This document shows, piece by piece, positions 1-12,183 of a stretch of DNA of 64,000 bases. Made by a program: the position numbers and the translations under genes. The stretch comes from Tethya wilhelma. Lineage: Eukaryota > Porifera > Demospongiae > Tethyida > Tethyidae. Position 1 is the first letter of the stretch; each line of letters begins with the position of its first letter. Location: positions 6,558,360-6,622,359 of the forward strand of contig CAXIPT010000004.1 in the NCBI GenBank assembly GCA_964030475.1, given 5' to 3'. The notes beneath the pieces are model-generated. The model was not told where the DNA came from, searched no databases, and was given only the letters and a program-made list of their open reading frames with translations.

Positions 1-493
1 AATCCATTGCTCCAACTATCCAGCCATGTCGTGTGCTGATATGTTCACCAGCAAAGTAAATGTTACCTTCATTTTTCATTAGGGCTGGGAACAATTGAGT
101 AAACTGTCCAGGAAGAAAATCTGCAACACCAGTGCCCCACTCGGCTGCCCAGTGAACACTCTTGCTATTTAAATACTGATCAAGTATGTTCACATTTGGA
201 TACATTTCTTGCAAGTCACGTAAAGCAATGTCCCTCCTCTCTTTGTCTGATGCTGGCAGTACACTGAGGGCATCTGTGGACCAGGAGTATGTTAAAAGGA
301 TTCCCTTGCCTGAACTTCCCAAATCGTATGAGGGATAGACAATCCATCGTGAAGGTGTATCTGTAGTTGACTGTCCACCGTAAGCTGGATTAGGATGATT
401 GCCTTCCCAGAACCTTGTTTTAAACTGTAATCCAATCTTGTACAATGGTTGTATGTTGGAAACACGAATAGCCCCCTCTTTAATTGAAGACCA
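1..493 (-). pseudogene. L-amino-acid oxidase, partial copy (C-terminal part only)
   Basis: The minus strand encodes the C-terminal third of a flavin amine oxidase, almost identical over its whole length to the complete gene at 12184-13845. It includes the stretch ending in the FAD-binding motif around YFAGEH and RHGWIVGA. The piece runs off the left window edge and on its other side stops abruptly at a single N (494), in the middle of a codon run that continues in the 12-14 kb paralogue. The neighbouring gene then starts at its own 3' end. So this is either the 3' end of a tandem third copy whose 5' end was lost at the join, or an assembly chimera. No start or stop codon is visible. Identification of the family is firm; its status as a separate locus is not. 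Confidence 0.75.
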
Positions 494-494
494 N

Positions 495-2190
495 CATTGT
501 CTTCAAACATTTGCTTACAAGCACGTCCAGCAGAATCGAGTGCTCCTACTATCCAGCCATGTCGTGTGCTGGTGTGCTCACCAGCAAAGTAGATGTTACC
601 TTCGGGACATACAAGGCTTGGGAGCAGCTCTTTAAACTGTCCGGGAAGAAAATCTGCAACACCAGTTCCCCACTCAGCTGCCCAGTGAACACTCTTATAA
701 TGACCAGTAAATTCTTCCTCTATCTTCACAGTTGGATACATTTTTTGTATGTCACGTAAAGCAATATCCTTCCTTTGTTCGTCTGATGCTGGCAGTACAC
801 TGAGTGCATCAGTGGACCAGGAGTATGCTAAAAGGATTCCCATGTCTTTACCTTTCAAATCATATGAAGGATACACTATCCATCGCGAAGGCATATCGGT
901 AGTTGACTGCCCACCATATGATGGTTCTACGGTGGGATTACATTCCCAGAATCTTGTCTTAAACTGTAATCCAATCTTGTACAATGGTTGTATATTGCAA
1001 GCACGAATAGCCTTCTCTTTCTCTACAGACCAACGAGGTCTTTCTATCATTCGAAGCACTGCATTAGGTACTGTGATAAGAACCTTGTCAAAGACCTCAT
1101 GTTTTGGTGACTTACTTGGAATTTGACCATCAGTGGTGTATGTCAATTTAATTTTTTTAGTATCAGGCTCCTCAGTTATTTGGTAGACAATTGCTCCCAT
1201 GGTAATATTTTGTTTGCCAATAACTGCTGCACAAGCCTCAGGAAGGCGACTCATTCCTTTGTCGATTGTCTTCCATTCCATTGGCTTTTTAGCATCTGAA
1301 TCGGAGGGCTTGTTGAAGTCTTGATACTCGATGAAACTTTCAACAAGACTATAGGCGAATGAATTTGTACCTTCTGTCATTGTCTCAACGTAGTCTACTT
1401 TGGCAGGATACCATTGTGGTCCATGTTCATAGGTTTCAAGATAGTATCGCATAGACATCGTATCATATGTTTCAAAAAATTCTTTCATTTCTGGTGAATT
1501 AAGATCATCAGATGATCCCCTTATTTTATCGAATTTTTCCAATAGAGGTTTCATTGCCTCATCCATAAGTGAATCTGCTGTTTTTTTTTGGTCATCAGGA
1601 TTCAACTTACAGAAGCCAAGACTTTGTGGATCCTTATTTGCATCTTTGAGGGTCATTTTGTTTCCATTGACATATACCAAGTTCCCATCATGCTTGAAGT
1701 TGTAGTCAATAAGGGTTAGATGTGGCTTCTCAATATCTTCAGGTGTTACTGCATCTGCATGGTTAAGGTAGTTAATCAGCTCAAAAGGAGGGTCTTGCCA
1801 CTTTGTGCATGGAATTCTCATTGCCCCAGCTTCAAAATATTGGTAGCTACCCGCATGAATAAATCCATCACGACAAGTGTAAACTCTTCCGCCAAGGCGC
1901 TTTTGGCTCCCTTCAAAGATGTGAAAGGGTATATTTTGTTCCTTGAGAAGCAGTCCAGCGTACAGGCCACTCATCCCGGCACCAACAATCCCAACCTTTT
2001 CTTTGGGCACTGGTGGAAGCTCACTGACAGGTGTATCCCGTGTTGCAGCATATTGTACGGCGTGCACATGAGTCGGTGATTTGCCAACTTCGCGGGGGCC
2101 AAATTTAGTTGGCGGAGTATCTGAGCTCCAGGCAAAAGGTTTTTCTCCTCCTAACCATTCTGCATAAGCATCTGCCACACTATTAGACAT
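495..2190 (-). CDS. L-amino-acid oxidase-like FAD-dependent amine oxidase
   Basis: Single open frame of about 565 codons from the ATG at 2190 (reads MSNSVADAYAEWLGGEK) to the N at 494, where the last roughly 20 codons and the stop are lost. Near residues 68-105 it has the Rossmann FAD motif (VGIVGAGMSGLYAG, then FEG as the ribose-binding acid and GGRVYT). Near the C-terminus it has GNIYFAGEH and GWIVGALDSAGRA, the second FAD-contact region of the amine-oxidase fold. The family oxidatively deaminates L-amino acids to 2-oxo acids, releasing ammonia and hydrogen peroxide. No signal peptide is apparent, so an intracellular enzyme is likely. A more upstream GTG at 2196 is in frame but the ATG matches the paralogue's start. 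The gene is intronless, unlike most neighbours, and a near-duplicate lies at 12184-13845. Confidence 0.9.
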
Positions 2191-2288
2191 GGTCACGGTA
2201 AGTTAAGTTGGAACGAAAGAACGAATTTGAGTAAGTGTTATCGCCGGCGTGCCTCGACAATTAGTAATCACGATCGCGGATCGGCTTC

Positions 2289-2299
2289 TTTTATATAAA
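2289..2299 (-). promoter_or_regulatory. Putative TATA box of the amino-acid oxidase gene
   Basis: On the minus strand the sequence ATTTATATAAAA lies about 100 bp upstream of the ATG at 2190. A start site 25-30 bp downstream would give a 5' leader of about 70 bases. The assignment rests on sequence and spacing only; the paralogue at 13845 has no equally clear TATA box. Confidence 0.45.
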
Positions 2300-3941
2300 T
2301 TCCCAAAATCTCAAATTATGATCTGATTGGTCCATCAAGCCCACTACTGCGTATGCGCGAAACCACGTGGTTTTAACCCTTAGTACCGGTATACCTGCGG
2401 CAAAAATGCTGTGCAGTAATCATGTCATTGCATATCATTTAGTAGTTGTAGTTGTGGTGAATAAATGAATATTATTCAGCACTTCAGAAAGTTTCACTAC
2501 CGTGGTGTTATAAATATCAGTCTTCCTTGTCTACTTAAAACTTTGACATGACTTGCTATCTTCCCCGATGTCACAGCTTATTCAGGACACAAAACAGTTT
2601 TGTCTTACACTATTCTAAACCTTGAACTCTACTGATTTTACCCATACCTTTCAATTAGAGAGTCACTATGAGACTCGGAAATAACCAGGGGTTCATTCAT
2701 AGTATAGTTTGATACTGCGCCTGCATGTAGTTATATCGGAAAGAGGGGTGTGCTGACATTGTGTAACATCACAGTGGGCTGATTTGCCATGTTTGTTTGA
2801 CAGTTATGATTATAATTAAACAGTCATGAATAGTAATTAACCTCATTTCCTCATGTTAACCCTCCCCTTTTTTCCCATTCAGTTAGAATGAAGAAAAAGA
2901 GTGATCTCATGATTATGAGAGTGTTTGACAGTTATATGATAATAATTTATTCATGAATGTTATCAGTCATGAATAGTAATTTAATCCTATTTCCTCCTGT
3001 CTGAACCCTCCCCTTTTGTAATACTAGAATACAATTGTTTTAAGTGGATGGCAGCCATGTACAACAGATTCTCCATCAAATCTGATGTGTGCATGGTCAT
3101 TTGGGATATTGTTTTTATGGAGATACAGTATGAGAATGATGTACACATATCAGCTAAACACTTTGAATTTAACTGTTAGTATGAAACATTTCACTGAAGC
3201 CCAGTTTGGCTGTCACAATTTCTGTTTCTCTAGTTCTTGCCTCACATCCTGTTAAAGCAGCATTGGTGATTGAATACTATAGGCTGACAATATCAAACTT
3301 CTAAATGCACATAAAAATAGTATTCCATGAATATTAATTGGCTGATTCATGCATGCTATCTATCCAATTGAGCTTGTCTATAGAGCACAATATGCTGGCA
3401 TGAGCACAAAATATAATTATAGCAACTATAGAAATACTTATTAGGTGAACATAACGTGTGAGCTGCAAATGTAGGAGAGCCCACTAAATATGACTGCATG
3501 AAGGCATTTTTAAGCAAATATGAATCAGCCTTATAAGGTGACTGATGAATCTTTGGATGTAACAATGTCATGCACCATGAGCACATAAGGTGGATTATTT
3601 TCCTAGTATCAGAAATCATCTGCCAGAAATCGAACCATTGGCTACAAGAGTGGTGTCATCACGAATGATTCATTGTATGAGAGTGTTTGTTTGACAGTTA
3701 TGATAATCATCTATTCATGATAACAAATCATGAATAGTAATTTAACCCCATTTCCTGAACATGTCAACCCTCCCCTTTTTTTCCCCATAGAGTAAGAATG
3801 CAGCATCCATGAATACTGGCTGATTTATGTTATCATGTAAGTACGCAAAATTAATGGACACGAACTTGTATAATATATATAATATTATTATGCCAAAAAT
3901 TTAATAGGCCAGATAAAACTTCTGCTGGCATAAGCAAAATA

Positions 3942-4003
3942 CTTATTTGTTGATCATAACATGTGAGCTGAGCTTAGCTCACATGTTATGATCAACAAAT
4001 AAG
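3942..4003. repeat. Perfect 28-bp-arm palindrome
   Basis: Arms 3942-3969 and 3976-4003 are exact reverse complements (outer CTTATTTGTTG, inner TGTGAGCT) around a 6-base loop. It would form a very stable hairpin or cruciform. It is not flanked by an obvious target-site duplication. Confidence 0.85.
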
Positions 4004-4129
4004 GCTGCTTGTAGGAAAGCCCAGAAAAATATCACTGCATGTATGCCTGCTGGCTTTTTGAGCAACTCCTGTTACTCCGCCCTCTTGGCTCATGCACAGT
4101 GTTACATCCAAAAATTGCTCAATGCATGC

Positions 4130-4351
4130 TACCGTATAGCGGGAAATTTTCGCAGGGTTCAAATTTTCGCGATTTTCGCTGTGGCGACCTGACCGCGAAA
4201 ATTTGAACGCGTGACTCGAATAGCGCTTGCGCACGTACGTCATTGCTGAACGTAGAATCCGCGAAAATTTGAACCGCGAAAAAACGAACTAGCGTTCCTA
4301 CATGCTTTATCGCGAAAATTTGGACCTGGGAAAATTTCCCGCTATACGGTA
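4130..4351. mobile_element. Foldback MITE with TACCGTATAGCGGGAAA termini
   Basis: The termini TACCGTATAGCGGGAAATTT and its reverse complement lie at 4130 and 4351. The interior carries further internal repeats of CGCGAAAATTTG in both orientations. A TA duplication at the edges (CTA and TAT) would fit a Tc1/mariner-type insertion. A related element with termini around CCAAATTT and CTATACGGT sits at 62650-62849. Confidence 0.75.
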
Positions 4352-5774
4352 TCAGTCACCTTACCTTATAGGCTGATATGTATTTTGGGGGGGGGGGGTT
4401 TCCCATTGGAAATCGAACTATTGTACAAGAGTGGTGTGACTGTGATTATATTATGACATGTAGTGTTATGTTTGTTTTTGACGTGACAGTTATTATGATA
4501 ATCATTTACGTATGTTCATAACAGTCATGAATAGTAATTTAACTCTATTTCCTCATGTTAACCCTCCCCTATTTTCCCACTTAGAAATGAGGCTATGTCA
4601 TGAATCATTGACCTATAAATTATTCATCATATCAAAATTTTTATGTCAGCCGCATTGTTATCATGCATTATTATGATTATGGTGTATAAAATATCAGGTG
4701 AGGCATCACATGCACGTGTGTACAATGTTAACAGTACTTGCTACATGATAACATTATTGCTATAATTATAAGAGTCATAAATCATAAAAATTAACATGTT
4801 AATTAAAAATAATGTGTATATAATTGTTAAATATGAGTCACAGACAATTTTTTTTTTGAACCGCTCTGGATATACTTATATAATATAATGGCTACAAGAT
4901 TGACAAGAATTACCACAATATTTATAGCCTCATATTTGAGTTGGAAAAAAGGGGAGGGTTGACATGAGGAAATGGGGTTAATTATACTATTCATGACTGT
5001 AACAGTTATGAATGAATCCATGCTAACTGTCAAACAAACACTGTCATGGCAACTCAGCCATCGTACATGTTACTGTTACAGTAATAACAATAATTATTTA
5101 CAATAATGTCTGTGGCTCTGTGCATGCCAATGAATCCTATAATAATTATTGGCCAATGGCTACATGCGAGTCAGTGGGCTCTCTCTGGTGTAGCTGTGGA
5201 TAATACTAGACGTATACCAAGAAAGAGGCGAACAATGATGCATGTTCAGTCATCCATGCATGCAGGTGTTAATAAAGAAATAAACCTGGGTCAGAGTATA
5301 ATGCATAAAAAATTAAGGCAGTCAATCAGACTGAGTACACATTAATTATTAACAAAATCATATGGTACCAGTGCATGCACAGGCAAAACTGCTTCTCAAA
5401 ATTAGTAAGAGATGACACTTAATTGTTATAATAATAAAACTTGAAGTGAGACATTAGACTTGAGAATGTGTAGATATCATAAACTAGTATTGCATAATTA
5501 TATAATTATTATAGGTTTATTAATTTTACAATCAAAATTTTAACATACTATATAGAGACTGCATGCATGTATGTATGACAAAAATTATTTATAGTAACAT
5601 GTTAATATGCTAGCATAGATTTAATCAACTGAGATAATAATAACATCAATTTTATTATTAGATCAGAATCAATAATTATTACTATATAAATCTATTGTTT
5701 ATTATCTACAAAAATATTCATTACCAATTTAAATGTGTGTTTAATTATTACTTTAAGTGCAATAATTATGTTTA

Positions 5775-7071
5775 TTAAGTTTCTGTTGCATGTTTCATTA
5801 CGTTAGGTCGGTTTATTTTGAAGTGTGATATATCATAAGATGTGCCATTTGGATCAAACAGCATTTCCTTGAGGATGCATCCAATAAGGGGAACAAACTT
5901 AAACCCCCAGCCTCCTGTGAACACGACAACATTTGAATGATTGGGGATGTAGTCCAATACAAACATATTGTCGAAGGTTAGTTTGGAGGCAAGAACCGGT
6001 AAATGTTGGTTGATTGTTGATGCCTACCATGTGATCTCTGACAAACTTTCGTGTGCGATCAATATCATATTGATTTGGATGGGTCAATCTATCGTTTGGG
6101 TCAGTGATATGGCGAGAAGCATTATCTATAGCAATGCGAGCTAGGTTAGGTGGCCCCCAAGGTACAGAAGGAAAGCCATAGAAAAGATTTGAGGTGTTGC
6201 TGTCTGCACCATCATCATTTTCAGCAAACTGAAACCACATACACTTGAATGGTTGACCTTCCAAGGCTTTTAGTGTATTTGGCTCTGCTTGTACTTCTTT
6301 GTGATAAACCAGCTGAGAATCGCAGGCAAACTAGGCACTGGTTAATTCCCAGATGTCTATGTTGAGTGTGATGTTAAATGACGGCTCAAGGATATGATTC
6401 ACATATGCTCCAGGAGTAATAGCACATTTATGGGCAAGATATTTTTCATGCACCACTGACAGACCACCATCTGCACTTTGGATTTCAACTTCAAATTCTA
6501 CTTCATCATTTGCAAGGACATTAATCTTCCGAACCCGAGAATACTCCTTGAGAACAGCACCATACTTAACACTAAGTTCTGCTAGTTTTCGTAGCACAAG
6601 TGGCACGTTAATGATGCCATTGTCTGGTGCCCACAGTCCCTCAAAAGCTGTGGGCAGATTTTTGAATGGAAGTTGTTGCTCTATTTCTTTTGATGTTAAT
6701 TCTTGATAGCTCATTCCAAGACAATCAAGATTTTTTATCGGATCTTTGAGGTTTCCTTCAGGTCCTGATTTATAATTCGGATCACCAAAATTTAGTAGTC
6801 CGGTCATTTCCCTCAACTTAACACCAGCATCTTCTTCCAGTTTGTCCCAATGATGCAACGATTTATGGGCTAGGTCTGCCATATAATCCTCAGTATACAT
6901 TGTGCGAAACATTCGTACTAAGTCATTAGAGCTACCTGACTGGTTGAAAAGTATGAATCTTTCGAGGAGTAAAACCTTCTTACCTAACTTAGCACAATGG
7001 TACGCAGTTGAGAGCCCCATTGGGCCACCACCTACTACAATTAAGTCGTACATTATTGTGGGGTCAGCCAT
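5775..7071 (-). pseudogene. PIPOX / sarcosine-oxidase-like FAD oxidoreductase, with stop and frameshift
   Basis: The start ATG at 7071 gives MADPTIMYDLIVVGGG, with the FAD Rossmann motif GGGPMGLSTAYH at about residues 15-27. Reading on, the frame is typical of the monomeric sarcosine oxidase / L-pipecolate oxidase family (DAO fold), which oxidises secondary or N-methyl amino acids to give hydrogen peroxide. A TAG at 6331-6333 interrupts the frame after IDIWELTSA, yet the same frame continues with homologous sequence for more than 90 codons. Near 5965-5980 a frame change is needed to reach the conserved C-terminal part (FVLDYIPNHSNVVVFTGG, a glycine-rich FAD contact) and the stop at 5775. Repaired length would be about 430 residues, normal for the family. 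Either a recent pseudogene or two sequencing errors. No peroxisomal C-terminal tripeptide is seen. Confidence 0.75.
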
Positions 7072-7239
7072 TGTACTTTTCAAAATCCTGGAGTATAGAG
7101 TGAGGTTCACACAGAGACTAGTAACTTCAAGAGAAAGAAGTAGTTTGATCAGAATTTTAATTGAGGTTGATTCTAGCCTCGTCTCCACGCCTATTGTAGT
7201 CGCAGCGCGCGCAAACCGCAATCCACGCACGCGCATACG

Positions 7240-8558
7240 ATCCTAGCGACATAACTTGTTTAGTCCTAGACCCCGCCTTTTCCGCCCAGCGAAAATCCAT
7301 CTGCTTTGAGAATGCCGCCAGAAGTAAAATAATGAGCAATATTTTTTTATACTGGGGCAAAATAGCTAACTTTTGATTGGTAAGGCGTAAGAAGCTGGAA
7401 AAGCAACCAAAAGAACAGGGAGAACAAGCGCTTTCCAATGGTGTTTGAACTTTTGAAATCGGTTAGATATTATTTTTATAAAGTTATTCAATTTTTTCTA
7501 CCAGCATTCTCAAACCAGATGGACTTTTGACCTTCACGAAGCAGGTGAAATGAAGGCACCAAGGTGCTTAACCCTTGGTGCCTTACCAATACAATACATT
7601 GTCAGGCTATACAAGTGCTAAAATGCAGAAATAGTTATGTTTGCTGGAGCTCTTATCATGCAGCAGCTATACACGGGCTCTTTCACAAGATATTATAAAC
7701 ATACTTGATGTGAAGCAGCTCTAACAAAAGACTTATTTGCAGTTGTTGTTTAATATTGCTCTCAGTGTATCACCCATGACAATCTAGCTACCAGTACGAT
7801 GAACAGTGGGCCCAGCAGAGGATACTAGCTACAGTTATATTATACTGAACTGTGATGCCCCGGCGGACCGGGAGGCTGGCACTGGCCGCAGACTGACCGG
7901 CTACACAGAGAATAATGGTCATTAACAATGATCTGATCATCTATATATTAACTGCAAAGATATAGTCAGAGTACTAGCACTGTACTAGCTGGCAAGTTCA
8001 CATGACATGACTCCGGGGCAGTGATTCATCAGTCTATGGCATCAGCTCTGTCATGCCTTAGATTCAAAACATGGGCTTATAATATGCAAAACAGCATGAT
8101 TAATAAGAGTATAGTGTTATTGCTTGCTAAAGTTTACCTACAAAGTAAGTTAGTTGCCCCTCAACTCCTTCTGCATGCTTCTGCCAAGTGAAACTGGGCA
8201 TCCTCTAATTAATTCAAAATAACGCACACTAAGAAATGGGCGTGATTAGCAGGTGTGGCCTCGAAGCTTAGCGCTCAGAGAGGCTGAAAAGCCTCAGATC
8301 TCAGGAACTACAAGGTTTTGTTGAATGCTACGTGTAATTTTTTTAGACAATATCGATTATTTTACCTTAGTATGCCGCTTTTGAAGACTGGGCCTTCCGT
8401 TCTTGAGATATAGAGTGCAGAAAAAATCTGTCAGACAGACATACAAAACGACTACTGTAACCCTTGCTGCGCATGCGCGCACCAAGGGTTAATAACAACT
8501 AAAAAAAAATCATAGATAATAATTTTTCAACAATATCAATGCTGTCATCTACATATGA
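7240..8558. other. Intergenic region with diverged repeats, no gene seen
   Basis: Contains a GGCACCAAGG / CCTTGGTGCC short palindrome at about 7556-7588 and a matching CACCAAGGGTTAA near 8481. That suggests a diverged foldback element of about 0.9 kb. A segment at 8270-8470 (AGCGCTCAG, ATCTCAGGAACT, AGACAGACATACAAAACGACT) is related to the repeat seen at 39.1-39.4 and 40.0-40.3 kb. No protein motif was found. Confidence 0.5.
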
Positions 8559-11500
8559 TTAATCACTGTCGAGTATTTCAATAACTTTACATTTCATTTC
8601 CTTACTTGCCTTTAAGTTTAGCCTTGCCTGTTTTGTAGGTTTGCCAAAAAGAAAATCAGACGGATCATCATTAGACTTGGCACCATCTCCCAACAACATG
8701 CTGGGGAGCTTTCGTTTCATTGTTCCTTTCTCTTTCTTGCTAGCCAGAGAGCTTGAGCTTGAACTATTACATGAGTCATTGTGACTGTCTCCCTTTTTAA
8801 GCCATCCACGATCACTACTTAGTCTTAGACTAGGTTTAGAGCTTTTCAATGTACCAGCCTTTTTTGACGATACTTCAGAATCTTGCTTTGCAATTGCCAG
8901 TTGTTTCTTTCCACTGCTAGTGACTAGTTCTTGAGTACCAGCGCTGTGAGACTTAGTAGCACTCGAACTGTCCGTCTTACAAACCTTCATAGTCACACGC
9001 AAAAGACCTCTCTTCATAGCAATCATGCTTCTTCCAAGCCCGATGTAACTGATGGTAGAGTATGGAGTAAAGTGAAACTCTTCTTTAAGAATACCATCAA
9101 GAAGTGCGCGAAGAAGAATCCTTTCACATTTCACTTCAGGAAGTTTCGTGACTGGTACGTGTTTGGCTCTGTTTGTCATACTCCCGTGTCCTCTCCAACT
9201 ATCGATCAGCTTCAGAGCCGTTAGTCGTTGGTCCTTGCTCTGAGCGTGCTCAATGATTTCCACGAGTGCACCACAATGTTCGGTAATATCTTCGTCTACT
9301 ATGGTACAAAATGTCGCTTTGCAGTTCACTTTTGAACTCAGTGTCGTGGTATTTGCTTCACCACTGCTAGACGAAGATGCTGTTTGTATCTCGTTTCTGT
9401 AGCATATGTCACACTGTTGGTGACAGTCTGTCGGCTGCCATGTTTCACCAAAGGATTTGGCTATCAGCACTCGTCGACATTCGACTTCATTCAAACAGTA
9501 GTTCAGCATCGTGTATAGATTGGGAAGGCCTAAAAAGAATGAAGGAAGAGTATGGTATTGACGATGAAATTGAGTGAACGATTCTTTTCCCCCTTCACAT
9601 TCATGCATATGAAGCAAAGGATTGGGTATGAGCATTATATAGAATAATATAGTCTAAAATTAATTCCGATGTACCATAGAGTAATTTTGTTTGTTTGTTT
9701 GTAAAAACTCTGACAGCTTAAAGGGAGCATACTTATGATGAGCATTTAATGGAATAGTTTCGGCTCAGTTGACAAGCTAAAATAAAACACATATTATCGG
9801 CTATGCACATAAATTAATAAGATTATTCTAGCTTAATTGCATACCTGTGTGTTCTGTGAAGACCATGGTACTCTGTCGAAAAGCGTCACCAGCTCTGAAG
9901 TAGAGCACACAATGTGCTTGCTGCCCATCCCTGCCTGCCCTACCACTCTCCTGATAGTAGTTCTCCATGGACTTGCTGATGGTGTGGTGAAGGACAAAGC
10001 GAACATTTGACTTGTCTATACCCATACCGAAGGCAATGGTTGCAACAATCACCTGTATAATTATGGAAGAAAATACAGCAATTGAGAATTGATCAATGAG
10101 GTTGTTGACAAGAATAATTTTAAAGCGAATTTCAGATAGTTTTACATTTCTTGCCCATCATATGCTGTACAATGCTTTTAATCTAGCCAGGCTCTATAAT
10201 CTTCATCTAGTTTTGTATGTGCTAAAAGCAAATTTTGATTTAGCTTTATACTCACCCAACCACACACACACACACATACACACACAACTACAAGAGTATA
10301 GATAAAGATTATGGAACCTGACTAGAACCAGATGTTAGCATAATATAGTATATATACCTGTATTTTGTTTTGCAGCCACTGGGTATGGACTCTAGTCTTT
10401 TCATTTGCTGGTAGATCGGCATGGTAACAGCTAGCTCTGATTCCCTTCTGACACAAGTCCATGCTGACTTGTTCAGTGTCTTTACGCGATAGACAGTACA
10501 CTATACCTGTGAGATGTGTGTGTGTGTGTGTGTGCGTGTGTGTGTGTGTGAGCGTGTGTGCGAATGTAATTTAAGAAACTGATGCATGCAGGCCAAGGAG
10601 ATTCATATAGACTCCATCAAAATATTCCGTTTCTTTAGTTTTTTACTGTTTAATTTTTTCCTTTACAAAAACTGAATGATTCCTAAAGGGATGAGGCTTG
10701 GAGATACATGACTACAAGTTGAGCTAGTACCTATACAATGAATTCTTTCATACTTACCACTTTTCTTATCAAACTTTGTCTTGATCAGTGCTGCCATGTC
10801 ATCAATCTGGGCCTTATGAGACGAATGCTTTGCACGAACCTCGTAAAACAAGTTTGTCCGGTTGTACGAGGCCCTGAACACCACACACTCCTTCATCGAC
10901 AACATATCCTTAACATCGGCCAAAACCTTGGACGTAGCAGTTGCCGTGAGACCAAGAATCGAAGCGTTGGGAAATTGACGCTTCAAAATCCCCAAAATTT
11001 TGTAGTCGGGTCTAAAATCGTGTCCCCACTGACTCACACAGTGTACTTCGTCAATGACTATTCGCGCCATTCGTCCCATTTCGTACATCTTTTCTAGTTT
11101 CGACATAAACCGTTTGCTCTTAGAAATCTTCTCCGGAGTCACGTACAAGAGCTTCATAGTACTGCTCTTATCCGTCATAGCACCGTGAACGTGGTTCACA
11201 ACCTCTCGGCTACAGGAGGCATTCAGCATGCACGAGTCAATACCTAGACTCTTTACGGACATGAGTTGGTCTTCCATGAGCGAAACCAGCGGAGAGCCCG
11301 GACTACGAGTGTAACACCGTTTGGATTGACAACAGCTGGTAGCTGGTAACAGAGGCTTTTACCTCCTCCAGTCGGCATTATGAGGATGACGTCTTTGCCC
11401 GATAGTGTGGCGTTGATGCAGGAGAGTTGGAGAGGTCGGAAGGATTCGAGTTTAAAGAAGGTTTTAAGAATGTTTGTGACTTGTTCGCACCATTCGAAGG

Positions 11501-11717
11501 CACCATTCTCCCAGTCACAATGTTGGTGGTGGCTACTGGTACCAGATGATGATGCAGTGCTTGTGGTGCTGATTGATTCAAGCTGAGCTGAAAGGAGTTG
11601 CTTTCTTTCCAGAAGTTCTTCCTGCTTCTCTAGTAATCCATCAATCTCCCTCTGCACACATACCAGTTGAGATTCCACCTCTTCCAGCTGCTCCATCAAA
11701 TCCTGGCTTTCCATCAT
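8559..11717 (-). pseudogene. RECQL: RECQL (RecQ1-type) DNA helicase, minus copy with a 5-bp frameshifting insertion
   Basis: Four exons on the minus strand, by GT-AG borders and homology: 11717-10758, 10506-10358, 10052-9846 and 9529-8559. The product is a RecQ1-class ATP-dependent 3'-5' DNA helicase used in replication-fork and repair transactions. In order: an N-terminal coiled coil ([20 protein letters not shown]), Walker [16 protein letters not shown], Walker B box DEVHC, motif III LTATAT, motif [12 protein letters not shown], the RecQ zinc-binding cysteines (CRRVL..., DCHQQCDIC) and a winged-helix part followed by a Ser/Lys-rich tail. Compared with the copy at 17292-20101, five extra bases (GCCCG on the plus strand, about 11296-11300) lie just after motif Ia. 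They shift the frame, so the helicase core cannot be read through as it stands. Otherwise every exon is open and well conserved, so the damage is recent or an assembly error. Confidence 0.85.
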
Positions 11718-11868
11718 GCCCTCGATTGACTGACTGTTGAACTGTTTAAAGTTGGTAATGATAGTTTGAAACACAAGCTTGAAATTGACGAAATAAGCTG
11801 TAGTGGGCGTGGCTGCGTTCGTGGTATGAACGTCAACGCGCGAAAATTTAACGCACGAATATACAAAN

Positions 11869-12046
11869 TAGCGATTGTTTTAGGCCATGTTTTTGGGCTC
11901 ATTAGAAAGAGAAAGAGCTAAATAGTAGCTTTAGAAGCCTTTTAGTGCTAAGCGCTCAGTTTTTGCAGAGTTATTCGCGTGAATATTTGTATTGTGCTAA
12001 TGGGCCATCCGTGCCATTCCTGTGTACCCAGTACTACCGTACTGGG
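11869..12046. mobile_element. MITE end (family C), truncated at the N
   Basis: The outer end is the self-complementary CCCAGTACTACCGTACTGGG at 12027-12046, followed inward by sequence that reappears reverse-complemented at 59431-59580 (GGAATGGCACGGATGGCC, then CTCATTAGA...AGAGCTAA). The inner edge stops at the single N at 11868, next to the upstream region of the RECQL copy, so only one arm is present. Confidence 0.7.
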
Positions 12047-12183
12047 AATACAATATAAATAATAATTATTATTATTAAACTAAAGAATCAAAAAGTCAAA
12101 CTATAGTTACCTAAACTTTCAATTCTTCTGAAGTTTGCAAACAAATCATTGACAAACTGTAAGGTAATACAGTAAGGGTAAGG

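Larger units (their letters stand above)
2790..5046. repeat. Dispersed ~90-bp repeat, five copies
   Basis: Copies at about 2790-2878, 2921-3017, 3683-3786 and 4469-4577 on the plus strand and 4943-5046 inverted. Each has the same order: TTGACAGTTAT, ATGATAAT, CAGTCATGAATAGTAATT, ATTTCCTC and a terminal AACCCTCCCC followed by T and C runs. Copies differ by small indels, so they are old. The unit has no coding potential. It may be the terminal part of a foldback transposon, since one copy is inverted relative to the others. Confidence 0.75.
2300..5774. other. Intergenic region, AT-rich and repeat-filled, no gene seen
   Basis: About 3.5 kb between the oxidase promoter and the PIPOX-like gene. 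Open frames here are short, lack recognisable motifs and coincide with repeats. It holds five copies of a roughly 90-bp repeat, a perfect hairpin at 3942-4003, a small foldback element at 4130-4351 and a run of G near 4384-4399. The rest (5050-5770) is low-complexity AT-rich sequence. Confidence 0.7.

Noticed and set aside
2790..5046. Regularly spaced repeats considered as a CRISPR-like array
   Set aside because: Spacers vary from tens of bases to over 700, one copy is inverted, and the genome is clearly eukaryotic.
10738..11097. Plus-strand frame of 119 codons in the RECQL exon
   Set aside because: Antisense shadow of the helicase exon; the same artefact recurs in the plus copy.
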